DNA of 64,000 bases from Rhizobiaceae bacterium (GCA_017643025.1 JAEPOG010000003.1:186001-250000), one strand, 5' to 3'; shown: positions 36,506 through 46,756, numbered from the stretch's first letter. Made by a program: numbers and translations. Notes: generated by a model not told the origin, from the sequence alone.

Positions 36506-37359
36506 CGCTTGACCGCCGGCTGAATGCCTACCGTTCAGACCTTGCCGACGCCCGGCTCAACGGGCGGGTCGAGGCGGAGCGTTTCGTGGAAGGCGATATC
36601 GGCGAAATCTCGTCGCCCGTCGCCGATCTGAAATCCGCCCCGCGCCACGACGCCGGCGTCGATCATCAGCTGTTGCTGGGTGACCGAGTTCGTGTCTTCG
36701 AGCGCGCAGAGGGCTGGGCCTGGGTGCAGTCGGAGCGCGACGGCTACGTCGGCTACATGGCCGATGCGGACATAGGCAGCCCCGGTCCAGCGCCCACGCA
36801 TGTGGTCGCCGTCCCGCGCAGCTTCGCTTACCCGACCGACGATCTGAAATCCGCGCCCGCCGTGCCGCTCTCGATGGGATGCGCGGTCAGGGTTACGGGA
36901 CATACAGAGCGTCGGGGAACCGGGTACGCGGCGCTCTCGACCGGTTCATCGATGATCGCAAGTCATCTGCGGCCGATCGGCGAAGGCGCCGACGATTGGG
37001 TCTCGGTCGCCGAATTGTTCGAGGGTACGCCCTATCTGTGGGGCGGGACCAGCGGTTTCGGCGTCGACTGTTCGGGGCTGATCCATCTCGCCATGCGCAT
37101 GGCCGGCCGTGCGGTCCTGCGGGATACCGACATGCAGGAGCGCTCGCTGGGTGACGTGATCGACCCCGGCCATAACCTGGGCGGGCTGAGGCGCGGCGAC
37201 CTCGTTTTCTGGAAAGGCCATGTCGCGATCATGACCGACGCGGCGAACGCCATTCACGCCAGCGGCCAGACGATGCTCGTGACGCGCGAGCCGATAGCGG
37301 AAGCCGTGGCGCGCATCATGCCCCAATATGGCAAGCCTACGGCGTTTCGCCGTCCCTAA
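36502..37359 (+). CDS. NlpC/P60-family cysteine peptidase with SH3 domains
   Basis: A 285-residue C40 peptidase that likely cleaves gamma-D-glutamyl-diaminopimelate bonds in wall peptides. N-terminal SH3-like regions (about 30-90 and 105-165) precede the catalytic domain with Cys in GVDCSGLI near residue 190 and His in KGHVAIM and IHASGQ. No signal peptide is visible, pointing to a cytoplasmic role on recycled muropeptides, in line with the neighbouring aminopeptidase. The 3' end overlaps the convergent ghrA by four bases. Confidence 0.88.
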   Translation: MTLDRRLNAYRSDLADARLNGRVEAERFVEGDIGEISSPVADLKSAPRHDAGVDHQLLLGDRVRVFERAEGWAWVQSERDGYVGYMADADIGSPGPAPTHVVAVPRSFAYPTDDLKSAPAVPLSMGCAVRVTGHTERRGTGYAALSTGSSMIASHLRPIGEGADDWVSVAELFEGTPYLWGGTSGFGVDCSGLIHLAMRMAGRAVLRDTDMQERSLGDVIDPGHNLGGLRRGDLVFWKGHVAIMTDAANAIHASGQTMLVTREPIAEAVARIMPQYGKPTAFRRP

Positions 37360-38306
37360 TAGCCGGCGCGGCGATCGACGACGTTTGTCAGCGGCTCGCC
37401 GCGCTCGAAGGCAGCCATCTGCTCGAGCATCGGCGGAACCAGATGCACTGGGTCGGAGGTCGCCGCCGCATGCGGCGTGATGAACAATTTCGGATGCGCC
37501 CAAAGCGGGCTGGCTTCCGGCAGCGGCTCTTCCTCGAACACGTCGAGGCTGGCCTCCATCAACGTTCCGTCGTCCAGTGCCCTCAGAATATCGGCGTCGC
37601 GCTGCAGCTTGCCTCGGCCGGCATTGATTAGCACCGCGCCGCCGATAGCGTTGTCGCGCCGCAGTCTGCTCAATAGCTTGTGGTCGATGATGCCGCGCGT
37701 CTCCGGAGTCAGCGGAAGCAGCACGACAAGGATGTCTGTCGCGGCAAGAAACGCCGGCAGGCTGTCGCGCCCGTGCCAGCAGTGAACGCCATCCATCGGG
37801 CGCTCGGTGCGCGTCCAGCCATTGACCCGGTAACCGAGCGCCAGCAACGCAGGGCCCGCGGCCCGCCCGAGGTGGCCAAGTCCCATGATGCCGACCGACA
37901 CTTCGTCGGCCGGCGCCTGAGGCGGCTCGTGCCAGACCCTGCGGACCTGCTGTGTACGGTAGAGCGCGCCTTGGCGGTGATGGTCGAGCACGCGCCAGAC
38001 CACGTACTCGGTCATGTATTGTGTCAGGTTCTCCGCCACAACGCGCACAATAGGCACGTCTGGCAGGCCCGGATCGGCGAATAGATGATCGACACCGGCC
38101 CCTATCGAGAAGATCGCTTTGAGGTTGGGCAGCGAGGCAAGGACGTTCGGCTTCTGCTTCCAAACGACAGCGTAGCGGATCGAAGGATCGCGCGCTCCTT
38201 CCGGCTCGAGCACGACCGTCCGCCGCGCGGACAGCAATTCGTACCAGCGTTTCGGGTTGAAGCCGGTGACCGAAAGCAGGACGCGGCCCTGATCGCTTCC
38301 GCTCAC
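37356..38306 (-). CDS. ghrA: glyoxylate/hydroxypyruvate reductase A
   Basis: A 316-residue D-2-hydroxyacid dehydrogenase that reduces glyoxylate and hydroxypyruvate with NADPH. It has the nucleotide motif GIMGLGHLG near residue 140, Arg in NAGRGKLQRD, Glu in LDVFEEEPLP and His in ITPHAAATSDP. The start overlaps the stop of the upstream ABC ATPase gene by four bases, so it is the last gene of the yej-type operon, an uncommon partner for a peptide importer. Confidence 0.9.
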   Translation of the reverse strand: MSGSDQGRVLLSVTGFNPKRWYELLSARRTVVLEPEGARDPSIRYAVVWKQKPNVLASLPNLKAIFSIGAGVDHLFADPGLPDVPIVRVVAENLTQYMTEYVVWRVLDHHRQGALYRTQQVRRVWHEPPQAPADEVSVGIMGLGHLGRAAGPALLALGYRVNGWTRTERPMDGVHCWHGRDSLPAFLAATDILVVLLPLTPETRGIIDHKLLSRLRRDNAIGGAVLINAGRGKLQRDADILRALDDGTLMEASLDVFEEEPLPEASPLWAHPKLFITPHAAATSDPVHLVPPMLEQMAAFERGEPLTNVVDRRAGY

Positions 38307-39934
38307 TGGTTCACGATCCCCTTCGGCGCGGTCGCGATGTCGAACGCGGCTGCGATCAGCGCCTTCGTGTAGTCGGTCTGCGGATCGTCGAATATCTGCT
38401 CGGCGCTGCCGGCCTCCACCACCTTGCCGTGGCGCATGACGATGACCTGATTGGCGAGAGCCCGCACCACCTTGAGGTCGTGGCTGATGAACAGATAGGC
38501 CAGCCGGTGCCGGCGCTGCAAATCGCGCAGAAGGTCGACAACCTGCGCCTGCACGCTCATGTCGAGCGCCGACGTTGGCTCGTCCAGCATCACGAAGCGC
38601 GGCTTAAGCACCATTGCGCGCGCGATGGCTATGCGCTGCCGCTGGCCGCCGGAGAATTCATGCGGGTAGCGGTGGCGCGTCGCCGGATCGATATCGACCT
38701 CGGTGAGCGCCTCTACCACGCGCCGCTCTCGCTCGTCGTCAGAAAGGCCGCGCTCATGGATGCGCAATCCTTCCTCCACGATCTCTGTCACTGACATGCG
38801 CGGGCTGAGCGAGCCGTAGGGGTCCTGGAAGACGATCTGGATCTTGTCGCGCAGCGGCCGCATGCCCTTGAAGCTGAGCGTGGAGATATTCTGCCCGCCG
38901 AAGTCGATGCTGCCCTCGGAGCTGATCATCCGCGTCAGCGCCAGTCCGAGCGTCGTCTTGCCGGAACCGGATTCGCCGACCACGCCCACCGTCTCGCCGG
39001 CGCGCACCGAAAGGTCGATGCCGTCAACCGCCTTCACATGGTCCACCGTGCGCCGCATCAAGCCCTGTTTGATCGGAAACCAGACCTTAATGCCCTTCGC
39101 ATCGATGACGGTCTCCGACGTGGTGTCTGTTGCCGGCGGCCGGCCTTTCGGCTCCGCGGCAAGCAGGTGTTTCGTGTAGGCATGCGTCGGCGTTTCGAAA
39201 AGCTGCCGTGTCGGGCCGCTTTCCACGATCTTGCCGTTGGTCATCACGCAGACCCGGTCGGCGACCTTTCGGACGATGCCGAGGTCGTGGGTGATGAACA
39301 GCATCGCCATATCGTTCTTTTTCTTGAGGCCGGCGAGCAGTTCCAGGATCTGCGCCTGCACTGTCACGTCGAGCGCCGTGGTCGGCTCGTCGGCGATCAG
39401 CAGTTCGGGTTCGTTGGCGAGAGCCATGGCGATCATGACCCGCTGCCGCTGGCCGCCCGAAAGCTGGTGCGGATAGGCGCCGAGCCGCCGCTCAGGCTCC
39501 TGAATGCCGACCTCATGCAGCAGTTCCAGCGTGCGGGCCCGCGCAGCGGCACCGCTCATGCCCTGATGGATGTCAAGCACTTCGCCGATCTGCTTTTCGA
39601 TGGTGTGCAGCGGGTTGAGCGAGGTCATCGGCTCCTGGAAGATCATGGTGATCTTGTTGCCGCGCACCTTGCGCAGCGCCCGGTCGTCGCGCGCCAGCAT
39701 GTCGTCGCCATGGAACAGGATCGAGCCGGACGGATGGCTGGCGGCCGGGTAGGGAAGCAGCCTCAGGATGGAGAGCGCCGATACCGATTTGCCCGACCCG
39801 GATTCGCCGACAAGCGCGACGGTCTCTCCTTTCCCGATATCGAACGAGATGCGATCGACGGCCAGCGTCTCCCGTTCGCCTTGGCGGAAGGCGACGGAGA
39901 GATCGCGGACGGAGAGAAGAGGCTCGCCGCTCAC
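38303..39934 (-). CDS. yejF: peptide ABC transporter, double ATPase (YejF type)
   Basis: A 543-residue protein with two complete ATPase domains. Walker A GESGSGKS lies near residue 40 and GESGSGKT near residue 320; both have LSGGQRQR or FSGGQRQR signatures and DEPTTALD or DEPTSALD Walker B regions. This fusion is typical of YejF and powers uptake of oligopeptides. The GTG at 39934 overlaps the yejE stop (GTGA), which sets the start; the longer open frame upstream is only the yejE antiphase shadow. Confidence 0.93.
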   Translation of the reverse strand: MSGEPLLSVRDLSVAFRQGERETLAVDRISFDIGKGETVALVGESGSGKSVSALSILRLLPYPAASHPSGSILFHGDDMLARDDRALRKVRGNKITMIFQEPMTSLNPLHTIEKQIGEVLDIHQGMSGAAARARTLELLHEVGIQEPERRLGAYPHQLSGGQRQRVMIAMALANEPELLIADEPTTALDVTVQAQILELLAGLKKKNDMAMLFITHDLGIVRKVADRVCVMTNGKIVESGPTRQLFETPTHAYTKHLLAAEPKGRPPATDTTSETVIDAKGIKVWFPIKQGLMRRTVDHVKAVDGIDLSVRAGETVGVVGESGSGKTTLGLALTRMISSEGSIDFGGQNISTLSFKGMRPLRDKIQIVFQDPYGSLSPRMSVTEIVEEGLRIHERGLSDDERERRVVEALTEVDIDPATRHRYPHEFSGGQRQRIAIARAMVLKPRFVMLDEPTSALDMSVQAQVVDLLRDLQRRHRLAYLFISHDLKVVRALANQVIVMRHGKVVEAGSAEQIFDDPQTDYTKALIAAAFDIATAPKGIVNQ

Positions 39935-41082
39935 CGGAACGTCTTTCTCGGGTCGAAGGCGTCGCGGGTCGCTTCGCCGATGAAGATCAGCAGCGACAGC
40001 ATGACGGAGAGTGTCAGGAAGCCGGTGATGCCGAGCCATGGCGCGTTGAGGTTGCGCTGGCCCTGCCTGAGCAGCTCGCCGAGCGACGGCGAACCCGGAG
40101 GCAGGCCGAAGCCGAGGAAGTCGAGCGAGGTCAGCGTCGTGATCGAGCCGTTGAGGATGAAGGGCAGGAAGGTCAGCGTCGCCACCATGGCGTTGGGCAG
40201 CAGGTGGCGGAACATGATGGTGCTGTTGCGCACGCCGAGCGCACGCGCGGCGTTGACGTATTCGAAGTTGCGCGCGCGCAGGAACTCGGCGCGCACCACG
40301 CCGACGAATGCCACCCAGGAAAACAGCAGCATGATCCCGAGCAGAATGAAAAAGCCCGGCGGCAGCACGGCGGCGATGATCAGGATGAGGTAGAGGACGG
40401 GGATCGCCGACCAGATTTCGATCACGCGCTGGAAAAGCAGATCGGTCCAGCCGCCGAAATAACCCTGCACCGCTCCGGCCGACACGCCGATGACAGCCGA
40501 TGCGGCAGTCAGGATCAGGCCGAAGAGCACCGAGATACGAAATCCGTAGATGATGCGCGCCAGAACATCGCGGGCCTGGTCGTCCGTGCCGAGCCAGTTC
40601 CAGTTGCCGAGGGAACAGCCGGGGTCCGCTGCGCCTTCGAAATAGCGCTGGCACCGCGTCTCCTTGTCGTAGCTCCATGAGGGTTTGGCGGGCGCGGCTT
40701 CCGGGATCTCGTTGTTGACCGTTCGGTAGGAGTAGCGGATGGGGGGCCAGATCATCCAGCCATTCGCCTCGATCTCATCCGAGATGACCGGGTCGCGGTA
40801 GTCGGTGATGGCGAGAAAGCCGCCGAACTTCTCCTCCGGGTAGTCGACCAGCACCGGTACCAGAAGCTCGCCCTTGTAGGAGGCAAGGATCGGCTTGTCG
40901 TTGGCGATGAACTCCGCGCCGAGCGACAGACCGAACAGAATGAGGAAGATCCAGAGCGACCAGTAGCCGCGCCGGTTCGCCTTGAAGTTCTGCCACCTGC
41001 GCTGGTTCAGCGGCGACAGCCAAGGCCTCAATCGGCGCTCGCGCTGCGTCTCCACTTCGCCCTTCAGGATCGTCTCGCTCAT
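39931..41082 (-). CDS. yejE: peptide ABC transporter permease YejE
   Basis: A 383-residue inner-membrane permease with an N-terminal cytoplasmic part, one membrane helix (about 40-60), a large periplasmic loop and five C-terminal helices. The permease EAA-type loop lies around YVNAARALGVRNSTIMFRH. It pairs with YejB. In Sinorhizobium meliloti the yej transporter has been linked to uptake and tolerance of host antimicrobial peptides; that role here is inference. One base separates it from yejB. Confidence 0.93.
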   Translation of the reverse strand: MSETILKGEVETQRERRLRPWLSPLNQRRWQNFKANRRGYWSLWIFLILFGLSLGAEFIANDKPILASYKGELLVPVLVDYPEEKFGGFLAITDYRDPVISDEIEANGWMIWPPIRYSYRTVNNEIPEAAPAKPSWSYDKETRCQRYFEGAADPGCSLGNWNWLGTDDQARDVLARIIYGFRISVLFGLILTAASAVIGVSAGAVQGYFGGWTDLLFQRVIEIWSAIPVLYLILIIAAVLPPGFFILLGIMLLFSWVAFVGVVRAEFLRARNFEYVNAARALGVRNSTIMFRHLLPNAMVATLTFLPFILNGSITTLTSLDFLGFGLPPGSPSLGELLRQGQRNLNAPWLGITGFLTLSVMLSLLIFIGEATRDAFDPRKTFR

Positions 41083-41083
41083 C

Positions 41084-42172
41084 TCAGACGTCCCGCCGCT
41101 CGAAGTCGATGCGCGGATCGATCAGCGTGTAGATAAGGTCGGAAATCAGGCTGACGAACAGGCCAAGCAGCGAGAAGATATAGAGCGTTGCGAACACGAC
41201 TGCGTAGTCGCGGTCGAGCACCGACCGGAAGCCGAGCAGGCCGAGCCCGTCGAGCGAGAAGATGTTCTCGATCAGCAGCGACCCGGTGAAGAAGGCCGAG
41301 ATGAAGGCGCCCGGGAAGCCGGCGATGATGATCAGCATCGCGTTGCGGAACACATGGCCGTAAAGCACCTGCCGCTCCGACAGGCCCTTGGCGCGCGCCG
41401 TCATCACATACTGTTTGCGGATTTCTTCGAGGAACGAGTTCTTGGTCAGCAGCGTGGTTGTGGCGAACGCGGCCAGCACCAACGAGATCAGCGGCAGCGT
41501 CAGGTGCCAGAAATAGTCGACGATTTTTTCCGGCCAGGAGAGCTGGTCGAAGTTTTCCGAAGTCAGGCCGCGTAGCGGAAACCAGTCGAAGAAAGAACCG
41601 CCGGCAAAGAGCACCATCAATAGGATCGCGAACAGGAAGCCCGGTATCGCGTAACCGACGATGACGATGCCGCTCGTCCAGATATCGAATGCCGAGCCGT
41701 CCTTCACCGCCTTGCGAATACCGAGCGGTATCGAGATCAGATAGGAGACGAGCGTGATCCATAAGCCGAGCGAAATGGACACCGGCATCTTCTCGATGAT
41801 GAGGTCGATCACCGTGATGTCGCGAAAATAGCTCTCGCCGAAATCGAAACGGGCATAATTCCACAGCATCGTGAAAAACCGCTCGACCGGCGGCTTATCG
41901 AAGCCGAACTGCTTCTCGAGTTGGGCGATGAATTCGGGGTCGAGGCCCTGCGCCCCGCGATATTGCGAGTCCGCGCCGCTGTCCTGGAAGCCGCTGTCGC
42001 CCGGCCCGCCGCCAATGCGCTCGAGCGTCCCGTCGCCCTGTCCTGACAGCCGGGCGATGACCTGCTCGACTGGACCGCCCGGCGCAAACTGGATGACGAT
42101 GAAGGACACCGCCATGATCCCCAGCAAGGTAGGGATCATCAGCAGAAGCCGGCGCAGAACATAGGCGCCCAT
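41084..42172 (-). CDS. yejB: peptide ABC transporter permease YejB
   Basis: A 362-residue inner-membrane permease of the DppB/OppB class. The N-terminal [19 protein letters not shown] helix is standard, and the EAA loop lies around [19 protein letters not shown]. Six membrane segments are expected. It lies between the second binding-protein gene and yejE in one operon. Confidence 0.93.
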   Translation of the reverse strand: MGAYVLRRLLLMIPTLLGIMAVSFIVIQFAPGGPVEQVIARLSGQGDGTLERIGGGPGDSGFQDSGADSQYRGAQGLDPEFIAQLEKQFGFDKPPVERFFTMLWNYARFDFGESYFRDITVIDLIIEKMPVSISLGLWITLVSYLISIPLGIRKAVKDGSAFDIWTSGIVIVGYAIPGFLFAILLMVLFAGGSFFDWFPLRGLTSENFDQLSWPEKIVDYFWHLTLPLISLVLAAFATTTLLTKNSFLEEIRKQYVMTARAKGLSERQVLYGHVFRNAMLIIIAGFPGAFISAFFTGSLLIENIFSLDGLGLLGFRSVLDRDYAVVFATLYIFSLLGLFVSLISDLIYTLIDPRIDFERRDV

Positions 42173-42214
42173 CAGATGGCCCCTCCGGCACAGGTCACCG
42201 CAATGTCAGCCGAT

Positions 42215-44095
42215 TCAGGCCTTGCCAATCGCGTTCGCCTTTTCTTCGTCCAGCCACCACAAGGCTTCGACCGGGAAGCCATAGTCCGGCTTTGGCTCCT
42301 TGAAGCCGAACATGTCCCAGAAGGCAGCCCGGTGATTCGCCGAGTGCCAATTTGGAATCCAGTCGCGCCTGGCGCGCAAGACCCGGTCGAGCGCCCGCAG
42401 TGCCGCCGTCAGTTCTTCCTGGTTTCTCGCGGCGCCGGCCCTGTCGATCAATGCGTCGACTGCGGGGCTGCTCGTGCCGGGGAGATTGGCCGATCCGGGA
42501 ACCGACGCGGAACGCGAATGATACAGGTTGACCAGCGTCGACCTTGGCGGAATTGCGCCGATGGAGAGAGCATAACCCACCAGATCGAAGTCGAAATCGG
42601 TAAGCCGCGTCTGGAATTGCGCCGCATCGACGAGTCGTATCGATGCGTCGATGCCGATGGCGCGCAGATTGTCGACGAATGGCGCATCGATGCGCACGAA
42701 AACCTCGTCGCGGACGAGGATTTCGAGCGTCAGGTTTGCGCCGTCGGCGTTTTTCACTAGCGTTCCGCTACGCGTCCAGCCGGCCTCCGCGAGAAGCTCG
42801 CTGGCGCGCCGCAGCAATGTGCGGTCACGTCCGGAACCGTCTGACGGCGGCTGCAGCACGGCCTCGCCAAAGGCGGCGTCCGGGATTTGTCCGCGCAAAG
42901 GTTCCAGCAATGCCAATTCGGTTTCCGACGGCAGGCCTTCGGCCTTGTAGACCGACTTCTCGAAATTGGAGTGCGAGCGGTCGTAAAGACCGTAGAACAA
43001 GGTCTCGTTTGTCCACTCGAAGTCGAAGCAAAGCGAGATCGCTTCGCGGACGCGCAGGTCGCGAAACCGCTCGCGTCGCTGGTTGATGGCCCAGCTCTGC
43101 AGCGCCGGACGCTTTTCGCCGGGAAATTCGCGTTTGATCACCCTTCCGTCGCGTATGGCGGGAAAATCATACTCTGTGGCCCAGGTGCGCGAGGTGAACT
43201 CCTGCCGGTAGAACACATCGCCCTTCTTGAAGGCTTCGAAGCCGGCCTGCCGGTTGCGGAAGAACTCGATGCGGATGCGGTCGAAATTGTGCAGCCCTCG
43301 GTTCACCCCGAGATCGCGGCCCCAGTAGTCCTCGACGCGGTGATATTCGATTGTCTGTCCCGGTGAAACGAAACCAACCTTGTATGGGCCGCAACCCAGC
43401 GGGGCGTCGATTTCGGAGCCGTCGAAAGGATGGTCCTGAAACCAGGCGCGGGACAGCACGGGATATTCGGCGATTGTGAACAGCGTCTGCGGCGACTGCT
43501 GGCCGTTGAACGCAACACGGAATGCCTTAGGGCCGACAGCCGTCACCTCGGTCATGTCGAGCAGCGGCAGCTGGAACTGGGGATGGCCCTTTTCCTTGAG
43601 CGCTTCGAAGGTGAATACCGCGTCGTCGGCAGTGATGTCGCTGCCGTCGTGGAAGCGCGCTTCCGGTCGCAGCTGGAAGACAAAGCTGTTCCAGTCCGCT
43701 CCGATCGATACGCTTTCGGCGAGCAGCCCATAGAGCGAGTCCGGCTCGTCGAGCGCCGGCTTCATCAGGTAGTCGTGGCATAGCTCCATGCGCGGTGGCG
43801 CGTCGCCGCGCGGCACGAAGGTGTTCAGCGTGTTGAAGGAGTCGGTGGCCTGGTTGAAGTACCAGTTTGGCGGCGAAAAGTTGAAGGTGCCGCCCTTCGG
43901 CGCGTCAGGATTGACGTAGTCGAAATGAGCGAAATCCGGTCGGTATTTGAGGTCGCCGAATGTCGAGATGCCATGGAGCGGCGTCTCTGTGGACAGCGCC
44001 AGCTTTGCCATCGCAGCGCCAGGCAGGAAGGGGGCGGCAAGAGCCGCGCCGCCGAGCGCCATGAATTCGCGGCGGCTGAGAGCGTAGTCGCGCAT
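42215..44095 (-). CDS. extracellular solute-binding protein, YejA type, Tat-exported
   Basis: A 626-residue family-5 peptide-binding protein. The leader carries a twin-arginine motif SRREFM followed by ALGGAALAAPFLPGAAMA, so Tat export after folding is likely. The mature chain begins with the YejA-like ISTFGDLKYRPDFAHFDYVNPDAPKGG region (quoted in part: DYVNPDAPKGG). The ATG at 44095 follows the stop of the first binding-protein gene by one base, so the two are translationally coupled. It may extend the ligand range of the same permease. Confidence 0.92.
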   Translation of the reverse strand: MRDYALSRREFMALGGAALAAPFLPGAAMAKLALSTETPLHGISTFGDLKYRPDFAHFDYVNPDAPKGGTFNFSPPNWYFNQATDSFNTLNTFVPRGDAPPRMELCHDYLMKPALDEPDSLYGLLAESVSIGADWNSFVFQLRPEARFHDGSDITADDAVFTFEALKEKGHPQFQLPLLDMTEVTAVGPKAFRVAFNGQQSPQTLFTIAEYPVLSRAWFQDHPFDGSEIDAPLGCGPYKVGFVSPGQTIEYHRVEDYWGRDLGVNRGLHNFDRIRIEFFRNRQAGFEAFKKGDVFYRQEFTSRTWATEYDFPAIRDGRVIKREFPGEKRPALQSWAINQRRERFRDLRVREAISLCFDFEWTNETLFYGLYDRSHSNFEKSVYKAEGLPSETELALLEPLRGQIPDAAFGEAVLQPPSDGSGRDRTLLRRASELLAEAGWTRSGTLVKNADGANLTLEILVRDEVFVRIDAPFVDNLRAIGIDASIRLVDAAQFQTRLTDFDFDLVGYALSIGAIPPRSTLVNLYHSRSASVPGSANLPGTSSPAVDALIDRAGAARNQEELTAALRALDRVLRARRDWIPNWHSANHRAAFWDMFGFKEPKPDYGFPVEALWWLDEEKANAIGKA

Positions 44096-44096
44096 A

Positions 44097-45971
44097 TCAA
44101 CCCCCATATTTCCGCGCCAGTTCCGCTTCCTTCTCCTGATCGATCCACCAGGATTCGATGTCGACCCCGACATAGTCAGGCTGTGTGTCCGGGATGCCGA
44201 ACTTGTTCCAGTAAGCGTAGCGCAGCGTCGGCTGGTAGTATTGCGGGATCATGTAGTGGTTCCACAGCAGAACCCGGTCGAGCGCGCGCGTCGCGGCGAC
44301 CAGATCGTCGCGGTCTGCGGCGAAGATGATCTTGTCGATCAGCGCGTCGACGACCGGATCCTTGATGCCGGCAACGTTGCGCGATCCGGGCGTGTCCGCC
44401 GCCGCCGAACTCCAGTAGTCGCGCTGCTCGTTGCCGGGCGACATCGACTGGCCGAAGCGTCCAGTGGTCATCTCGAAATCGAAGTTCTGGTAGCGCTGGA
44501 TGTATTGCGACGCGTCGATGATCCGCAGCGTCGCGTCTATGCCGATCTTGCGCAGGTTCGCCGCAAGCCCGCCGGCGATGATCTCGGTGGTGGGCGATGC
44601 ACCGAGAAACTCGATCCTGAACTGCTCGCCGGTTTCCTTGCTGACCATGCGGCCGCCCTTGATCTCCCAGCCGGCTTCGTCAAAGAGCCGCACCGCCTCG
44701 CGCAGATAGGTGCGCTCGTCGCGCGGATCGTCGAACACCGGCAGCGTGAATTCTTCCGTGAAGAGCTCCGGCGGCAGCTGGTCGCGATACTCTTCCAGAA
44801 TTTCCAGCTCGCGCCCTTCCGGCAGCCCCGTAGCGGCGAGCTCGGACTTCTCGAAATAGCTGCCGAAACGCTCGTTGAGGCCGAAAAAGTGAGTCCGGTT
44901 CTGCTCCTCGAAATTGTAGGCGAGCGTGATCGCCTTGCGCACTTTCCTGTCCTGGAAGCGTGGCAAGCGCATGTTCGGGACGAAAGCCTGCATCGCCTCG
45001 ATGCTGCTGGATACGAACTCGCGCTTGATCATGTCGCCGGCCTGGATGGCCGGGATGTCGTAGGCCGTCGACCACCGACGTGTACTGAGCTCGCGCCGGA
45101 CGTCCTCGATACCACCCTTCTGGAATGCCAGGAATTCGGCATTGTCGTCCTGGAAGTACACATAGCGCCGGCGGTCGAAATTGAAGCGGCCGACATTCAC
45201 GGGCAGGTCTGCCGCCCAGTAGTCCTCCACTCGGGTCCACACGATGCTGGAGCCAGGCTCGAAGCGCTCGATCCTGTATGGGCCGCTGCCGAGCGGTGGT
45301 TCCAGCGTCGGCTGCGTCACGTCGCGCTGATTGCCATTGGCGTCCGTGCCTTCCCACCAGTGCTTGGGCAGCACGGGCAGATCGCCCATGATGTGCGGCA
45401 GTTCGCGGTTGTTGGCCTGATCGAAGCGGAACTCGACCTCGCGCTCCGACAGCGCGATTGCCTCGGTGACATTGGCGAAATAGCCGTTGTGCATTGGGCT
45501 GATCTTCTTGAGCATCTCGAACGACCACACCACGTCCTCCGCGGTGATCGGCTCGCCGTCATGCCAGCGCGCGTTCGGATCGATGCGATAGGTCGCGGAC
45601 GAAAAGTCGTCCGGATGCTTGTAGGCGTCGGCGATCAGCGGGTGGCTGGTGCTCGGCTCGGCTACCGACTGCTGCATCAGCGTATCCCAGAGAATGCCGC
45701 CAAACTGGTTCAGTCCCGCAGCGGGATTACCGCGCACGATGAACGGGTTGAAGCTGTCGAAAGTCCCGAAGGCGGCGGAATTGAGCGTGCCGCCCTTGGG
45801 CGCATCGGGGTTAACATGGTCGTAGCGTTCGAAGGTTTCGTGGCCGGCATCGGGGTCGATGAGCGAGGAGGTCGTCAGCCATTCGTCTTCGGCGGCCAGA
45901 GTGGGCATGGCTGGGGCTGACAGCAGCGCGGCCGATACCGCGAATGCGAGGAGTCGAATCCGTACCGTCAT
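44097..45971 (-). CDS. yejA: extracellular solute-binding protein YejA, Sec-exported
   Basis: A 624-residue family-5 binding protein with an ordinary Sec signal (LLAFAVSAALLSAPAMPTLA). The mature protein shares with its neighbour the HVNPDAPKGG motif and the overall YejA architecture, showing an old duplication. It is the first gene of the yejA-yejA'-B-E-F-ghrA operon on the minus strand. No confident promoter was found in the upstream 110 bases. Confidence 0.93.
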   Translation of the reverse strand: MTVRIRLLAFAVSAALLSAPAMPTLAAEDEWLTTSSLIDPDAGHETFERYDHVNPDAPKGGTLNSAAFGTFDSFNPFIVRGNPAAGLNQFGGILWDTLMQQSVAEPSTSHPLIADAYKHPDDFSSATYRIDPNARWHDGEPITAEDVVWSFEMLKKISPMHNGYFANVTEAIALSEREVEFRFDQANNRELPHIMGDLPVLPKHWWEGTDANGNQRDVTQPTLEPPLGSGPYRIERFEPGSSIVWTRVEDYWAADLPVNVGRFNFDRRRYVYFQDDNAEFLAFQKGGIEDVRRELSTRRWSTAYDIPAIQAGDMIKREFVSSSIEAMQAFVPNMRLPRFQDRKVRKAITLAYNFEEQNRTHFFGLNERFGSYFEKSELAATGLPEGRELEILEEYRDQLPPELFTEEFTLPVFDDPRDERTYLREAVRLFDEAGWEIKGGRMVSKETGEQFRIEFLGASPTTEIIAGGLAANLRKIGIDATLRIIDASQYIQRYQNFDFEMTTGRFGQSMSPGNEQRDYWSSAAADTPGSRNVAGIKDPVVDALIDKIIFAADRDDLVAATRALDRVLLWNHYMIPQYYQPTLRYAYWNKFGIPDTQPDYVGVDIESWWIDQEKEAELARKYGG

Positions 45972-46082
45972 GTTCTTCCCTTCGCCTCCATGGATTAGGG
46001 CGTCCTGAAAAACCTAGCCCGCTCCGCTGCAAAAGAAAGCGTTGCGGTTGTGCTTTTTGCATGGCTTGAGGGCCATAAACAG

Positions 46083-46111
46083 AAAAAGCCGGGTCGAACC
46101 CGGCTTTTTTG
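46083..46111. terminator. bidirectional terminator downstream of the cytochrome c gene
   Basis: AAAAAGCCGGGT and ACCCGGCTTTTTT pair over about 12 bases around a CGA loop, with A and T runs on both sides, so it works in either direction. It lies about 40 bases after the cytochrome c stop (minus strand) and upstream of yejA. Confidence 0.92.
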
Positions 46112-46147
46112 CGATTGCGTCGATGACAAATCGGTAGGCGAACGGCC

Positions 46148-46756
46148 TTAGTCGGCTGGTGCCGCCTCGCCCTCTGCAGGCGCCTCTGCTGCCTCGGTCT
46201 CGGCCGCCGGCGGTTCCGGCAGCGGCGCCGGGCTGTCGGCGAGCGTGCGCAGATAGGCAATGATGTCAGCGCGCTCGTCGTCCTTCCTGAGGCCGGCGAA
46301 TGCCATCGCGGTTCCGCTGACAGTGCCCTTGGGGCTCAGCAGGAACGCGTTCAAATTCTCGTAGTCCCAGGTTCCGGCTTCCTCTGCGTAGGCGCGCATG
46401 CCCGCCGAATAGCTGAAACCCTCGTGCCCGGCGATGGCCCGGTTCACTATGCCCCAGAGGTTGGGGCCGACCTTGTTGGCGCCGCCCTGTTCCGCCGTGT
46501 GGCAGGCCTGGCACTTGCGGAAAGCCGCTTCGCCCGCCGCCGGATCGGCGTCCTGGAGCAGTGTCGCAATGGACACGACTTCTTCTTCCTCGGCCGGGCC
46601 GGCGCCATGGCCTTCTTCTTCGGCCTCGATGATGTAGCCGGGATTCGCCGGCGGATGGGCCGCGAAAAGCGCGTCCGATACCAGCGTAATCGAGAAGACA
46701 ACGAACACCGTGCCGAGCAGCGCGCCGATGATCTTGTTGATCTCAAATGAATCCAT
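46148..46756 (-). CDS. membrane-anchored cytochrome c (CycM type)
   Basis: A 202-residue class I cytochrome c. An N-terminal membrane anchor (IIGALLGTVFVVFSITLVSD) is followed by an acidic linker, the haem site CQACH near residue 83 and the distal Met in SGTAMAFAGL. An Ala/Glu/Pro-rich tail ends the protein. CycM-type cytochromes carry electrons from complex III to the aa3 oxidase. The ATG at 46756 gives the conserved MDSFEINKI start. Convergent terminator at 46083. Confidence 0.9.
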   Translation of the reverse strand: MDSFEINKIIGALLGTVFVVFSITLVSDALFAAHPPANPGYIIEAEEEGHGAGPAEEEEVVSIATLLQDADPAAGEAAFRKCQACHTAEQGGANKVGPNLWGIVNRAIAGHEGFSYSAGMRAYAEEAGTWDYENLNAFLLSPKGTVSGTAMAFAGLRKDDERADIIAYLRTLADSPAPLPEPPAAETEAAEAPAEGEAAPAD

